In this document: positions 33,422 to 42,050 of the stretch, one piece after another
Position numbering within the stretch: the stretch's first letter is position 1
Layout of the letters: the number at the start of each line of letters is the position of its first letter
Assembly (NCBI GenBank): GCA_947165675.1
Contig: CAMVBJ010000004.1
Span: 62,001-126,000 of the forward strand
Direction: 5' to 3'
Length of the DNA stretch: 64,000 bases
Source of the DNA: an uncultured Prevotellaceae bacterium
GTDB lineage: Bacteria; Bacteroidota; Bacteroidia; Bacteroidales; Muribaculaceae
The notes under the pieces: generated by a model
The model's input: only the letters and a program-made list of their open reading frames with translations
Told to the model about the DNA's origin: nothing
The model's database searches: none
Program-made: the position numbers and the translations under genes

Positions 33422-33506
33422 GCCTGAATGGTGGAATCGGTAGACACGAGGGACTTAAAATCCCTTGGCCATTGCGGCCGTGTGGGTTCAAGTCCCACTT
33501 CAGGTA
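33422..33506 (+). tRNA. tRNA-Leu (UAA)
   Basis: An 85-base class II tRNA. The acceptor stem GCCTGAA pairs with TTCAGGT (one G-U), the D-arm contains GGAATCGGTAGAC, the anticodon loop is CTTAAAA inside an AGGGA/TCCCT stem, giving anticodon TAA. A long variable arm (TGGCCATTGCGGCCG) and a T-arm GTGGGTTCAAGTCCCAC complete the cloverleaf. CCA is not encoded. A terminator hairpin follows at once. Confidence 0.96.
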
Positions 33507-33510
33507 CAAT

Positions 33511-33544
33511 AAATGACTGATAGTCGATTGACTACCAGTCATTT
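33511..33544. terminator. Terminator after tRNA-Leu
   Basis: AAATGACTG, a mismatch, TAGTC, loop GATT, GACTA, a mismatch, CAGTCATTT. A T-rich stretch (ATTTTTATTATT) follows on the plus strand. It separates the tRNA from the convergent nnr gene and may work in both directions. Confidence 0.8.
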
Positions 33545-33577
33545 ATTTTTATTATTCAGGCACTGAAGTGATGCAGG

Positions 33578-35098
33578 TTATTTCATCACTTCGATGATAG
33601 CCTTGCCCAAGTTATCGACGATATCGCTGGCTACCATGCCGTAGGTGCCATGCTCCTGTGCTGCCAAGTCGCCTGCCAAACCATGCAGATATACACCAAG
33701 GACAACCGACCAATCGGGCTGATAATTCTGGGCAATGAGAGCCGAGATGACACCCGTCAAGACGTCACCACTGCCTGGCGTTGCCATACCGGCATTACCA
33801 CTGCTGTTGACATACACCTTGCTGTCGGGCCGCACGGTCATCGTGTAGTGACCCTTAAGGACAATGGTAATGTTGTAAATTTTGGAAACATCAAGGGCCT
33901 TCTTGAGGCGCTCCTCGTCGGTGTGGTGTTCACCGAAGAGGCGGTCAAACTCAATGGCGTGAGGCGTAATCACCGAACGTGGTGGAATGCTGCGGAGCAG
34001 CATGGGACGACGGGCAATGCAGTTGAGTGCATCGGCATCAATGAGGCAAGGACGCTTGAAGTTCATGATGAACTGGTGGACAGCCTCGAGTGTATCATCA
34101 TTGACACTCATGCCAGGACCCAGGGCGACCACACTGTAGGTGTGACGCAGGTCGATGGATGTTGTCACGATCTCATTGCGGTCGGGTTCAAAAAGCGCCT
34201 CGGGTACAGCAGTTTGCAGCACCTGATAACCGCAACGAGGCGCATGCACCGTGACCAATCCGGCACCTGCACGCAGGGCCCCGCGAGCAGCCAACACCGC
34301 CGCACCCATCATGCCATAGCTACCTGCGATGAGCAGCACCGTGCCGTTGTCATACTTGTTGACAAAGGGGTTGCGGGGATGCATCACTTCATGCACATCC
34401 TCACGCTCGATGAGGTAGAAATCAGTCGGGGTACGCGCAAGGCTCTCACGGTCGAGTTCCAAGTCCAATACTTTGCACTCACCGACGAACTCTGCATTCT
34501 CTGAAAAATAGAAGGCGAGACGCTTACTCTGGTAGGTTAAGGTGAGATTGGCATGAATGATGTTACGGCGGTCATTGCCCATATTCCACTCACCGAACAT
34601 ACCCGAGGGGATGTCGATCGAAACCACATAGGCTCCACTGGCATTAATGTATTGTACCAACGAAGTGTAACCACCACGAAGCGGTGTACGCAGGCCATTG
34701 CCGAACAAACCGTCAACCACTACATCATTCTCGTCGAGCACTGGCGGATTGAAGTTACGAACGACCTCAATGAAGTCGATGTCATCACCAGCGGTCTCGA
34801 TGAGGCGGTCACGGTTAGTAAGGCAGCAATCAGACAACATTGCAGACTTGATGTTGAATAGATAGACCTCGGGGCGATACCCCTGTTCGTACATCATGCG
34901 TGCTACTGCAAGAGCGTCGGCACCATTATCACCAGGGCCGGCGAAGATAACGAAGCGCTTAGAGGTGCGCCAACGCGAAATAAGCTCATAGGACACAGCC
35001 GAGGCGGCGCGTTCGATGAGGTCAAGCATCATGATGTTCTCTTTTTCAAGGGTACGGTCGCCTATACGGCGCAATCCATCGTTGGTGAATATTTTCAT
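33578..35098 (-). CDS. nnr: Bifunctional NAD(P)H-hydrate epimerase / ADP-dependent dehydratase
   Basis: From the chosen ATG the product is 506 residues, the usual fused length. The N-terminal YjeF epimerase half (about 1-215) has 'FAGPGDNGADALAVARMMYE' and 'VVDGLFGNGL'. The C-terminal ribokinase-like dehydratase half has 'LIAGSYGMMGAAVLAARGAL', 'VALGPGMS', 'ITPHAIEFDRLFG' and 'MATPGSGDVLTGVISALI', the last holding the catalytic Asp. It repairs damaged hydrated NADH and NADPH. The start at 35098 is preferred because a longer frame would begin at the edge of the likely promoter (35139-35146). Confidence 0.95.
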   Translation of the reverse strand: MKIFTNDGLRRIGDRTLEKENIMMLDLIERAASAVSYELISRWRTSKRFVIFAGPGDNGADALAVARMMYEQGYRPEVYLFNIKSAMLSDCCLTNRDRLIETAGDDIDFIEVVRNFNPPVLDENDVVVDGLFGNGLRTPLRGGYTSLVQYINASGAYVVSIDIPSGMFGEWNMGNDRRNIIHANLTLTYQSKRLAFYFSENAEFVGECKVLDLELDRESLARTPTDFYLIEREDVHEVMHPRNPFVNKYDNGTVLLIAGSYGMMGAAVLAARGALRAGAGLVTVHAPRCGYQVLQTAVPEALFEPDRNEIVTTSIDLRHTYSVVALGPGMSVNDDTLEAVHQFIMNFKRPCLIDADALNCIARRPMLLRSIPPRSVITPHAIEFDRLFGEHHTDEERLKKALDVSKIYNITIVLKGHYTMTVRPDSKVYVNSSGNAGMATPGSGDVLTGVISALIAQNYQPDWSVVLGVYLHGLAGDLAAQEHGTYGMVASDIVDNLGKAIIEVMK

Positions 35099-35138
35099 TG
35101 TGGTTGAGTGATTTTCCAGTTGTTTTTGTTCAAGCAAG

Positions 35139-35146
35139 CAAAAGTA
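35139..35146 (-). promoter_or_regulatory. -7 element TACTTTTG for nnr
   Basis: TACTTTTG on the minus strand lies 40 bp before the ATG of nnr and determines the start choice. The -33 half is not clear. Confidence 0.5.
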
Positions 35147-35365
35147 CTTCTTTTTTAGCGGATGGGATATATAAAAAGTGAAAAATATATAGATTTTAAT
35201 TCTTAAAAAATGCTTAAAACGCGCAGCAAGCTACACGACAGCTCATTAGCAGAAATGATGCAAGAATAGTCGCTGCACATGGGCATTTGCTAACCGCAAC
35301 CCGTCATTTTCATGAATATTCATAGAAATATTCGGCTGCAAAACCCGTGGTAAATACTTTTTTAC

Positions 35366-35373
35366 TATCTTTG
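35366..35373 (+). promoter_or_regulatory. -7 element TATCTTTG for the second CotH gene
   Basis: TATCTTTG lies 47 bp before the ATG. The palindrome ATGAATATTCAT sits about 42 bp upstream of this element, a possible regulator site. Confidence 0.5.
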
Positions 35374-35420
35374 TCGCCAAATATCAAAGAACAACAAAAT
35401 TATCATCATCTATCTTCGTT

Positions 35421-37175
35421 ATGTACAAGAAATTATTTTCAACATTGGCACTTATGTTAGTAGCAATGACCTCATGGGGTCAAGCGCTCAACATCGGTGG
35501 CCACCGTGCGGCATTTGACAGCCTTAACAACATGTGGCTGTGTAGTATTCCGCAATCCAACTTTGGTAATGATTTCACTGCCACAATCAACTATGGAGAC
35601 TCTATCAGCGAGTTAGCCATTGAGGGCGATACCATTGCCAGTGGTGACGAGTGTGTGTTTGAGAATGTAGTCGGCGGCAAGAAGTACACGGTTACCGCCC
35701 AGCTTAATGACACCATCCAGCTCACGGGTTACATCACCTTCACTTGGTTGCCCATTGTCGAGCTCTATGGCAACTTCACAGACTATTATAGCTATGCCTC
35801 GGTTATAGTCAGCGAACCCGACTCAGCACTTGCCGAACCCATGTTTGCCAAAATCAAGAGACGTGGTCACTCGACCAATCACGGAAACGCCCACAAGCTC
35901 AACTACCGCATCAAGTTCCTGAATTCCGAGGACTCTACCAAGGAGAACCACCGCTTCTTCGGCCTGCGCGACGACAACACCTGGCTGCTGGATGGTGGAC
36001 AGAGGGACATGCTGCGCGTGCGCAACCGCGTGAGCACCGACCTGTGGCTCGACATGGCTCGCCGCCCCTGGTATGCAGACAGCCTGCCCAATGCCCGCAA
36101 TGGTTCGCGTGGTCAAATGGTAGAGATGCTGCTCAACGGTGAGTACATGGGATTCTACAGCATGTGCGAACCCATTGACCGCAAGCAGCTCAAGCTCAAG
36201 CGCTATGATGAAGAGAACGAGATTTTCCATGGTCTGATGTGGGAAGCCACAACATGGACACGCACAGTGACCATGAGCGAACCTGATGTGGAAAATTACA
36301 ACCCCAACATGACCTCTTGGGATGGCTTCCTGATGAAGTATCCCGACTATGATGAGATAGGTAAGGTGCACTGGGACCCCATGTACAATGCTGTCATGTT
36401 TGCTGGCAGGGCCGACGCCAACCTCAAATTGCGCGCCGACAGTGCAAAATACTACTTTGACTTGCCCGTAATGCAGGATTACTACATCTTCATTGGCACC
36501 ATCCAAGCCCTTGACAACGAGAGCAAGAATATCTTTTATGCTTGCTATGACTGCCAGGACAACAAGCGCATCACCATGATTCCCTGGGATCTCGACATCA
36601 GCCTCGGTGGCAATATCGCTCCTGAATGGGAAACTCCCGAACTCATCAAGCCTGACCGCCCCATCAAGTGGATAAGCAACCTGCCCATGATGGACATGAT
36701 GGGTGTCAATTCTTACCGCAACCAGGTTTCAGAGCGTTATCGCAGTCTGAGAGAGACTGTATTGAGCACCGACAGCCTGGTTAACCGCTTCCGCACAATG
36801 ATTAACAATCTGGACGCTTGTGGTGCTATTGACCGCGAAGAGAGCCGCTGGAGTGGTGACTCTGACATCAACTGGAAAAAACTTGATATCAGAGCTGAGA
36901 TGGACTATGTGGAGAATTGGATCCGCAGTCGCATGACTTACCTTGACGAGAACGAGTTCAAACCCGGAGGTGATGGTCCTGATTACCCCGACCCCGATCC
37001 CATCATTGGTGACGTGAATGGTGACGAAGAGGTGAATATTGCCGACGTCAACCTGCTGATTGACATCATCTTGGGCGGTCAAGACAATACAGAAGGACGC
37101 TCGGATGTCAATGGTGACGGTGAAGCCAACATCGCCGATATTAATGCCGTAATCGACATCATCTTGAACAATTAA
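35421..37175 (+). CDS. CotH-family protein with C-terminal dockerin-like repeats (second)
   Basis: The product is 584 residues with a signal peptide (1-20, TSWGQ). The CotH-like region (about 140-450) includes 'AKIKRRGHSTNHGNAHKLNY', 'WLLDGGQRDMLRVRNRVSTD', 'VEMLLNGEYMGFYSMCEPID' and the acidic 'MIPWDLDISLGGN'. The last 60 residues hold two dockerin-like loops, 'DVNGDEEVNIADVNLLIDII' and 'DVNGDGEANIADINAVIDII'. It is distant from the first CotH protein (3240-5195) except in these motifs, and lies away from the protease cluster. A perfect terminator follows. Confidence 0.88.
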   Translation: MYKKLFSTLALMLVAMTSWGQALNIGGHRAAFDSLNNMWLCSIPQSNFGNDFTATINYGDSISELAIEGDTIASGDECVFENVVGGKKYTVTAQLNDTIQLTGYITFTWLPIVELYGNFTDYYSYASVIVSEPDSALAEPMFAKIKRRGHSTNHGNAHKLNYRIKFLNSEDSTKENHRFFGLRDDNTWLLDGGQRDMLRVRNRVSTDLWLDMARRPWYADSLPNARNGSRGQMVEMLLNGEYMGFYSMCEPIDRKQLKLKRYDEENEIFHGLMWEATTWTRTVTMSEPDVENYNPNMTSWDGFLMKYPDYDEIGKVHWDPMYNAVMFAGRADANLKLRADSAKYYFDLPVMQDYYIFIGTIQALDNESKNIFYACYDCQDNKRITMIPWDLDISLGGNIAPEWETPELIKPDRPIKWISNLPMMDMMGVNSYRNQVSERYRSLRETVLSTDSLVNRFRTMINNLDACGAIDREESRWSGDSDINWKKLDIRAEMDYVENWIRSRMTYLDENEFKPGGDGPDYPDPDPIIGDVNGDEEVNIADVNLLIDIILGGQDNTEGRSDVNGDGEANIADINAVIDIILNN

Positions 37176-37199
37176 TCGGTAACAATACAACTTATTTAC

Positions 37200-37231
37200 C
37201 AGGCTCATGCCACGTCGTTGGCATGAGCCTG
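37200..37231 (+). terminator. Terminator of the second CotH gene
   Basis: CAGGCTCATGCCA and TGGCATGAGCCTG pair perfectly (13 bp) around a 6-base loop, followed by ATTGTTTATT. It lies 25 bp after the stop codon. Confidence 0.88.
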
Positions 37232-37274
37232 ATTGTTTATTGAATCCATTTGCAGGGGAGATAGAAACAAAAAA

Positions 37275-37297
37275 ACGCAGACCTCAACTGTCTGCGT
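37275..37297 (-). terminator. Intrinsic terminator of tRNA-Lys
   Basis: On the minus strand ACGCAGAC, loop AGTTGAG, GTCTGCGT is followed by a run of T (TTTTTTG). It lies 12 bp beyond the tRNA 3' end, a textbook factor-independent terminator. Confidence 0.92.
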
Positions 37298-37308
37298 AAA
37301 AATCATTG

Positions 37309-37381
37309 TGATTCGCGTGGGGCTCGAACCCACGACCCCATCCTTAAAAGGGATGTGCTCTACCTGCTGAGCTAGCGAATC
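37309..37381 (-). tRNA. tRNA-Lys (UUU)
   Basis: A 73-base tRNA on the minus strand: acceptor GATTCGC with GCGAATC plus discriminator A, D-arm AGCTCAGCAGGTAGAGCA, anticodon loop CTTTTAA in a CATCC/GGATG stem (anticodon TTT), and T-arm GTGGGTTCGAGCCCCAC. CCA is not encoded. Confidence 0.96.
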
Positions 37382-37525
37382 TCCCAAAAAGCGGTGCAAA
37401 GGTATAGCTTTTTTCCCTATCTGCCAAATTTTTCCTCATTTTTTGTTGATTTATCGATTGATAAGGCGATAACAGCCTGCTGGGGGAAAAAGATGCTATT
37501 GTAGCGCGATAAGGTTGAAGCCGAA

Positions 37526-39220
37526 TTAAAAGTAGAGGGTGTAAAGCGCGGGAGGGGTATTCAATGTAAAACTCATCGGGAAGACAATGTATCCCGTCAA
37601 TGATTGAGGCTTTTTACAAATCAAGTAAAGCTGACCTTGATAGTCAAGAGGATAAAATCCCACAGGTTCGTAGTCAATATTGATACCATAGTCATAGCGG
37701 CGACGTTGTTCCTCGACCGTTCTAATGGAATCCATCGATACTGCGTGTAACTCGGCAGTCTGCATGCTATTAGGCAACTGATCTGTCATTAGGCCGATAG
37801 CGATATAATCCTGATGATCAAACATGTAAACACGGCCAAAGAGCGTTGAACTGCCATCCCGAGGTTGAAGAACCTGTGCCTCATCAAGCAATCGTCCCTC
37901 ATGGTAACGCACATAGACCGAATCGCTAACGAACTGCACATTCTTCTTGCCATAGAAGGCACGATAAATATCCTCATGGGCAAAGAAATTAGTGGAAATG
38001 TAATTCATCGGCTTGATGAAACGACTATAGCCATCATACACCCGCTCATGCAGTACGGCCTGCTCAGGAGCGGCAAGAATCTCGCTCACAGTCTGGTTAT
38101 CATATACCTTGTAACGGTTGAGTTCAGTGAGGCCACGGGCCGCTGTAAAACCAGCAAGGCCCAAACAGACTATGATAACCGCCATGCGCCCCCACTGCCA
38201 GCGGTTGAACAGCACGTCCGCAGCAATGATAGAGATCATTAGAGCCACTGTAAACAATGGTGCATAAACACGCTCATGAGTCTGACCGAGAGCAAACAAC
38301 ACCACGGCCAGGCCCAGAAAGACAAAAGTCCACGGGGTTTGTTTGACAGCCTTTCCTCGTCTCAGCAATAAGGCCAATATCCCCACAATGACAGCTACTA
38401 CCGGGATATAAAACCGCAGCATCTTCTCACTAAAGATGAACCAACGACTATGTAACAAATCGGTCAATGGGAGATTTACCACAATATCACCGTCCACTGC
38501 ACGTGCCCATGCTCCTGGCGAGGCAACAATGAGGATTACGCCCAGCAGATAGCCAGACAACGCAATGACAACCCTGCGATCAATACGGTGGCGGTTAATG
38601 ACATAATAGATAATAAGTCCCAGAAGAAACCCAAATGATGTTGCCTCGTTAAAACTGCCCGCAATTAACGCAGCCATCAACAACATCACACCTCTACCCC
38701 ACCCCAATGGAGCTTGATGAGGTCGCGACAAGTAGTAAACCAGGGTCATTGACAAGGTAATCGCCCACATGTAGTTGCAACTGCCATCGAGCCAGAGCAT
38801 AGTCTCGCCTGGGACAGGATAACAAGTACCCACCGCCACAAGAAACACAGACAGGGACAACAGTGACCTCCGACCCGTAGCCAACAGACTTATCATGTGG
38901 GCTAAAAAGCCGAACACGAGGGTATTGCACACGTTGAACACTGTCTTGCCCAACAGGGCACAAAAAAACGAGGCGACCAAGTTAGCCGTGCGACCATTGG
39001 CGTGGAAAAACACATTGACATGGGAACGCAGCACATCCAGTATGGAATGTACGGGGGTCCACTCACCTTCAACGAGCGAGAAGGCCATATCATCTTCCTT
39101 GAAGGTCGTGAACACATTCATCACCATGAACGTCACACACGCCAGCACGAGAACCACCCAATAGGTGGCATCATGCCAGCGGTTCAGCACAGGTGGATAA
39201 ATATGCTTGACCTTGTCCAT
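37526..39220 (-). CDS. DUF6056-type polytopic membrane protein
   Basis: The product is 564 residues from the ATG; an upstream TTG (39238) is less likely. It has about 11-12 membrane segments in the first 360 residues and a soluble C-terminal domain of about 200 residues. Motifs such as 'FKEDDMAFSLVEGEWTPVHS', 'HANGRTANLVASFFCALLGK' and 'ETMLWLDGSCNYMWAITL' match DUF6056 proteins, which look like GT-C-type membrane glycosyltransferases or polymer enzymes. The early acidic pair 'EDD' in the first loop fits a GT-C metal or base site. The substrate is unknown. Confidence 0.72.
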   Translation of the reverse strand: MDKVKHIYPPVLNRWHDATYWVVLVLACVTFMVMNVFTTFKEDDMAFSLVEGEWTPVHSILDVLRSHVNVFFHANGRTANLVASFFCALLGKTVFNVCNTLVFGFLAHMISLLATGRRSLLSLSVFLVAVGTCYPVPGETMLWLDGSCNYMWAITLSMTLVYYLSRPHQAPLGWGRGVMLLMAALIAGSFNEATSFGFLLGLIIYYVINRHRIDRRVVIALSGYLLGVILIVASPGAWARAVDGDIVVNLPLTDLLHSRWFIFSEKMLRFYIPVVAVIVGILALLLRRGKAVKQTPWTFVFLGLAVVLFALGQTHERVYAPLFTVALMISIIAADVLFNRWQWGRMAVIIVCLGLAGFTAARGLTELNRYKVYDNQTVSEILAAPEQAVLHERVYDGYSRFIKPMNYISTNFFAHEDIYRAFYGKKNVQFVSDSVYVRYHEGRLLDEAQVLQPRDGSSTLFGRVYMFDHQDYIAIGLMTDQLPNSMQTAELHAVSMDSIRTVEEQRRRYDYGINIDYEPVGFYPLDYQGQLYLICKKPQSLTGYIVFPMSFTLNTPPALYTLYF

Positions 39221-39241
39221 TACCGAGATTGCGAACAATAA

Positions 39242-39301
39242 TAACCGCCCTGCGTGCGGGAAATCACTGATTTCATTAATTTCCCGTGCGAAGCGCGGTT
39301 A
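39242..39301 (-). terminator. Extended imperfect hairpin after frr
   Basis: Outer arms TAACCGC (39242-39248) and GCGGTTA (39295-39301) and inner arms CGGGAAAT (39257-39264) and ATTTCCCG (39279-39286) can pair. It lies between frr and the downstream membrane protein gene on the same strand. No U-tract is present, so attenuation or RNA processing are alternatives. Confidence 0.4.
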
Positions 39302-39335
39302 CCGATGCGATAGAGCCTCTTGTGGGCTCAATTGG

Positions 39336-39896
39336 TTATACGGTCAGGATTTCCTTTTCCTTGGCAGCAAAGATCTCGTCAATCTTCTTCATGAACTTGT
39401 CATGAATCTTCTGGACCTTGTCCTCGCCATCCTTGCTGACGTCCTCGCTCATGCCATCCTTGACTGCCTTCTTCAATCCCTCGATAGCCTCGCGACGAGC
39501 ATTGCGGATGCTCACACGGGCTTTCTCGCTCTCTGCCTTGGAGTCCTTAACCAGCTGTTTGCGACGCTCCTCGGTCAAGGGAGGGATGTTGAGACGGATC
39601 ACCTCACCATTATTGATGGGCATGATGCCCACATTGCTGTCGATAATCGCTTTCTCGATGGTCCCAATCATGTTGCGTTCCCAGGGCATAATAGCAATGG
39701 TGCGCTGGTCGGGGGTACTCACGTTGGCAACATTGTCGATGGGCACAGGGCTGCCATAATAGTTCACACGGATACCGTCGAGAATCTTCACGTTGGCCTT
39801 ACCTGCACGGATGTGCGCCAAGGTGTCATCGAGGAAATCCACGGCTTCTTGCATCTTTTTCTCGGCTGCGTCGAGATAGAATTTCACGTCGTTCAT
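39336..39896 (-). CDS. frr: Ribosome recycling factor
   Basis: The product is 186 residues, the normal length. The family patterns are complete: 'DTLAHIRAGKANVKILDGIR', 'YYGSPVPIDNVANVS', 'IAIMPWERNMIGTIEKAII', 'GEVIRLNIPPLTEERRKQLV' and 'RNARREAIEGLKKAVKDGMS'. It splits post-termination ribosomes together with EF-G. pyrH or tsf, frequent neighbours elsewhere, are absent here. Confidence 0.97.
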   Translation of the reverse strand: MNDVKFYLDAAEKKMQEAVDFLDDTLAHIRAGKANVKILDGIRVNYYGSPVPIDNVANVSTPDQRTIAIMPWERNMIGTIEKAIIDSNVGIMPINNGEVIRLNIPPLTEERRKQLVKDSKAESEKARVSIRNARREAIEGLKKAVKDGMSEDVSKDGEDKVQKIHDKFMKKIDEIFAAKEKEILTV

Positions 39897-39993
39897 AGTC
39901 GTTCAGTTTTTATTATTTTGTCGATGAATTGTAAATTTATGGTCACGAAATTACACCATTTGCCACATCCCTGCAAATATTTTCAATAAAAAA

Positions 39994-41211
39994 TCACTGG
40001 AAAGTAAGGGATGACAAAGCGTCACGAGAGAGATAGGACGCGGCACGGGCAATATCATCAGGGGTGACAGCCTGTATTCGCTCGATGGTCTGGGCAACGG
40101 TAGCCACCGTGCCATGATAGAGCAAACCGCGACCGGCACGCATCGCCATGAACTCTGAACTATCGGCAGCGACAACGAGCTGTCCGCAATACTGCTTCTT
40201 GTAGGCCTCCAGACGGCGCTCGGGCAGCAGTTCCTGACCCAGTCTGGCAGTGATGCGGTCAATGACACGCAGGCTGGACTTGACATCACGGGAATCACAA
40301 CCCAGGTAAATTTCCATCCAACCGCAGTCGCTGAGCAGCGTCAACGTTGACTCCACTGTATAGACATAGCCCCGACGCTCACGCAACTCGACATTGAGCA
40401 GCGAATTCATTCCTGGTCCACCCAGGATGTTGTTAAGCAGCATCAAGGCGTAACGCAGAGGGTGGCTCATGTCAGGGACACGGGCACCAACAATCGTATG
40501 GGCCTGGTGCGTACCTATCTGGATCACCTTATTGAATGGAGCCACTGATGAGGGCACACTGCGATGACGAGGTGGCAAAGCGTGGCTCATAGCGCCGAAT
40601 GCTTTCTCGGCCAAGCGAAAGACCCGATCGGGACGCGCAGGACCCACCGAGAAGAATGCCATGTTAGCAGGAACATAGAGCGTCTTGAGATAGCGCATGC
40701 AATCATCACTGCTAAGGCGTTCCAGGTCTTCTTTTCTACCCAGAATGTTATGTCCCAATTCACTATCAGCAAACAGTAAATCCTCGAAGTCATCATAGAC
40801 CGCGTCGCTGGGAGTGTCACGGTAACTGGCTGCCTCCTCAAGCACGACATCACGTTCGCGGTCAAGTTCCTCCTGAGGGAATACCGACCACTGCACAAGA
40901 TCAGCCAGCAAGTCCACTGCACGGGGCAGGTGTTCACCGGGAAAGACCGAGTAGAGCATGGTACCTTCCTTAGTGGTATAAGCGTTCAACTCGCCACCCA
41001 CGCGCTCCATGCGGTTGAGTATGTGCCACGCTCGACGGTGCTTGGTGCCCTTGAAGATGGTGTGCTCCACAAAGTGGGCCAAGCCATAGTGACCTTCTTG
41101 TTCATCACGGCTTCCAGCATTGATGGCGAGACCGCACCAAGCGACCTGAGTAGGCATAGAGACGTGTACCAGACGCAGGCCGTTGGCGAGAGTGTGATAA
41201 TGTATGTTCAT
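39994..41211 (-). CDS. M16 family zinc peptidase
   Basis: The product is 405 residues from the ATG at 41211; the open frame upstream overlaps the preceding regulator gene. The inverted zinc motif 'HFVEH' (His46, Glu49, His50) and a later 'RDVVLEEAASYRD' Glu complete the site. The C-terminal half has 'GARVPDMSHPLRYALMLLNN' and 'RERRGYVYTVESTLTLL', matching the R/Y substrate-binding pair of M16 enzymes. There is no signal peptide, so it is probably cytoplasmic or unusually exported. It starts 13 bp after an S24-type regulator and is likely in the same operon. Confidence 0.92.
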   Translation of the reverse strand: MNIHYHTLANGLRLVHVSMPTQVAWCGLAINAGSRDEQEGHYGLAHFVEHTIFKGTKHRRAWHILNRMERVGGELNAYTTKEGTMLYSVFPGEHLPRAVDLLADLVQWSVFPQEELDRERDVVLEEAASYRDTPSDAVYDDFEDLLFADSELGHNILGRKEDLERLSSDDCMRYLKTLYVPANMAFFSVGPARPDRVFRLAEKAFGAMSHALPPRHRSVPSSVAPFNKVIQIGTHQAHTIVGARVPDMSHPLRYALMLLNNILGGPGMNSLLNVELRERRGYVYTVESTLTLLSDCGWMEIYLGCDSRDVKSSLRVIDRITARLGQELLPERRLEAYKKQYCGQLVVAADSSEFMAMRAGRGLLYHGTVATVAQTIERIQAVTPDDIARAASYLSRDALSSLTFQ

Positions 41212-41224
41212 TTTAATTTTTATG

Positions 41225-41902
41225 CTACAAGCGGGAGTTAATGTGAAGGACATGCTGGACGAGGTACATCTCGTGAATGTCACTACGACGGATGTCCATA
41301 TCGTCGTAGTTGGGATTCTCACTGCGCAGGACGACCATATTGGGGTCGGTGTGACGGCGAAGGTATTTTACCAACCTGAAATCATCGAGCTGGACGACAT
41401 AGATCTGGCCCCAGTAAATCTGGTTAGGGTTGCTCACCTCACGCACAGCCACAAAGTCACCGTCCATGATGACAGGCGCCATCGAGTCGCCGCTAACACG
41501 CACGATGCGGCAGTTGGGACTCAAGTTGGGCAGATTGACCCATCCGATGATGTTCTCGTTAGCAAAAAGATCGTTGCGACCTGAAGCAATGCCTGCTGTA
41601 GCATCCACATCATAGACAGGTGTACCCGTTCCTCCAGGGGCAGCCACCGCAGGTTCGACACATGCTGGCGTCTTTCCGAAAGGCAAGTCGGTGCCTTCAA
41701 GGAGCCACTCCTTAGACACCCCCAAGTTCACCACCAAGCGATTCAGGAATGAGTCACTGAGTGGCATGTGGGCATTAAGGTATTTTGACAGGTTAGAGGT
41801 GTCAACTCCGATGCGCTCGGCAAACTGCACCTGGCGCAGCCCCAACTCCTTCATCAAGTACTTGATGCGTGCGATAACTTCGGCATTCTTCTGTGTATCC
41901 AT
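41225..41902 (-). CDS. XRE-type repressor with S24 (LexA/CI-like) autoprotease domain
   Basis: The product is 225 residues. A helix-turn-helix occupies about 8-70 (LRQVQFAERIGVDTSNLSKY). The C-terminal S24 domain has Ser140 in 'VSGDSMAPVIMDGDFVAV' and Lys179 in 'DDFRLVKYLRR', spaced as in LexA. An Ala-Gly pair (Ala103-Gly104 in 'VDATAGIAS') lies about 36 residues before the Ser, where LexA and CI are cleaved. It may therefore be a damage-inducible or signal-inducible repressor. No phage genes are nearby; the M16 peptidase gene follows 13 bp downstream. A palindrome overlapping its own promoter is a likely operator. Confidence 0.88.
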   Translation of the reverse strand: MDTQKNAEVIARIKYLMKELGLRQVQFAERIGVDTSNLSKYLNAHMPLSDSFLNRLVVNLGVSKEWLLEGTDLPFGKTPACVEPAVAAPGGTGTPVYDVDATAGIASGRNDLFANENIIGWVNLPNLSPNCRIVRVSGDSMAPVIMDGDFVAVREVSNPNQIYWGQIYVVQLDDFRLVKYLRRHTDPNMVVLRSENPNYDDMDIRRSDIHEMYLVQHVLHINSRL

Positions 41903-41934
41903 TATTTAACTTGTTTTGATGTGTTTTCTCACGG

Positions 41935-41966
41935 CAAAATTACCACAAAATATTGCATTTTGCAAT
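41935..41966 (-). promoter_or_regulatory. Promoter and likely operator of the S24-type repressor
   Basis: The minus strand reads TTG, a 20-bp spacer and TAATTTTG (41942-41935). The inverted repeat ATTGCA-TTT-TGCAAT (41952-41966) overlaps the -33 TTG and half of the spacer, where a bound repressor would block RNA polymerase. Autorepression is an inference from this placement. Confidence 0.6.
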
Positions 41967-41985
41967 TTTTATCAAACAAAAATAT

Positions 41986-42023
41986 CGTTCCCGTCGGGAT
42001 ATTGTGGTAGCCCAACGGGAACG
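41986..42023 (-). terminator. Terminator of the flavin reductase gene
   Basis: CGTTCCCGTCGGG (41986-41998) pairs with CCCAACGGGAACG (42011-42023) with one mismatch. On the minus strand it is followed by ATATTTTTGTTTG. It lies 27 bp after the stop codon. Confidence 0.85.
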
Positions 42024-42050
42024 GTTGTATTCCTTTTCAGTGGTGAGACA

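Larger units (their letters stand above)
35099..35420. other. Divergent intergenic region between nnr and the second CotH gene
   Basis: This 322-bp AT-rich region holds two divergent -7 elements and a perfect 12-bp palindrome ATGAATATTCAT (35312-35323), with a near copy GAAATATTC just after it. No gene was seen. Confidence 0.6.

Noticed and set aside
41225-41902. Prophage repressor
   Set aside because: No phage structural, replication or integration genes lie nearby; the S24-type repressor appears to be in an operon with an M16 peptidase.
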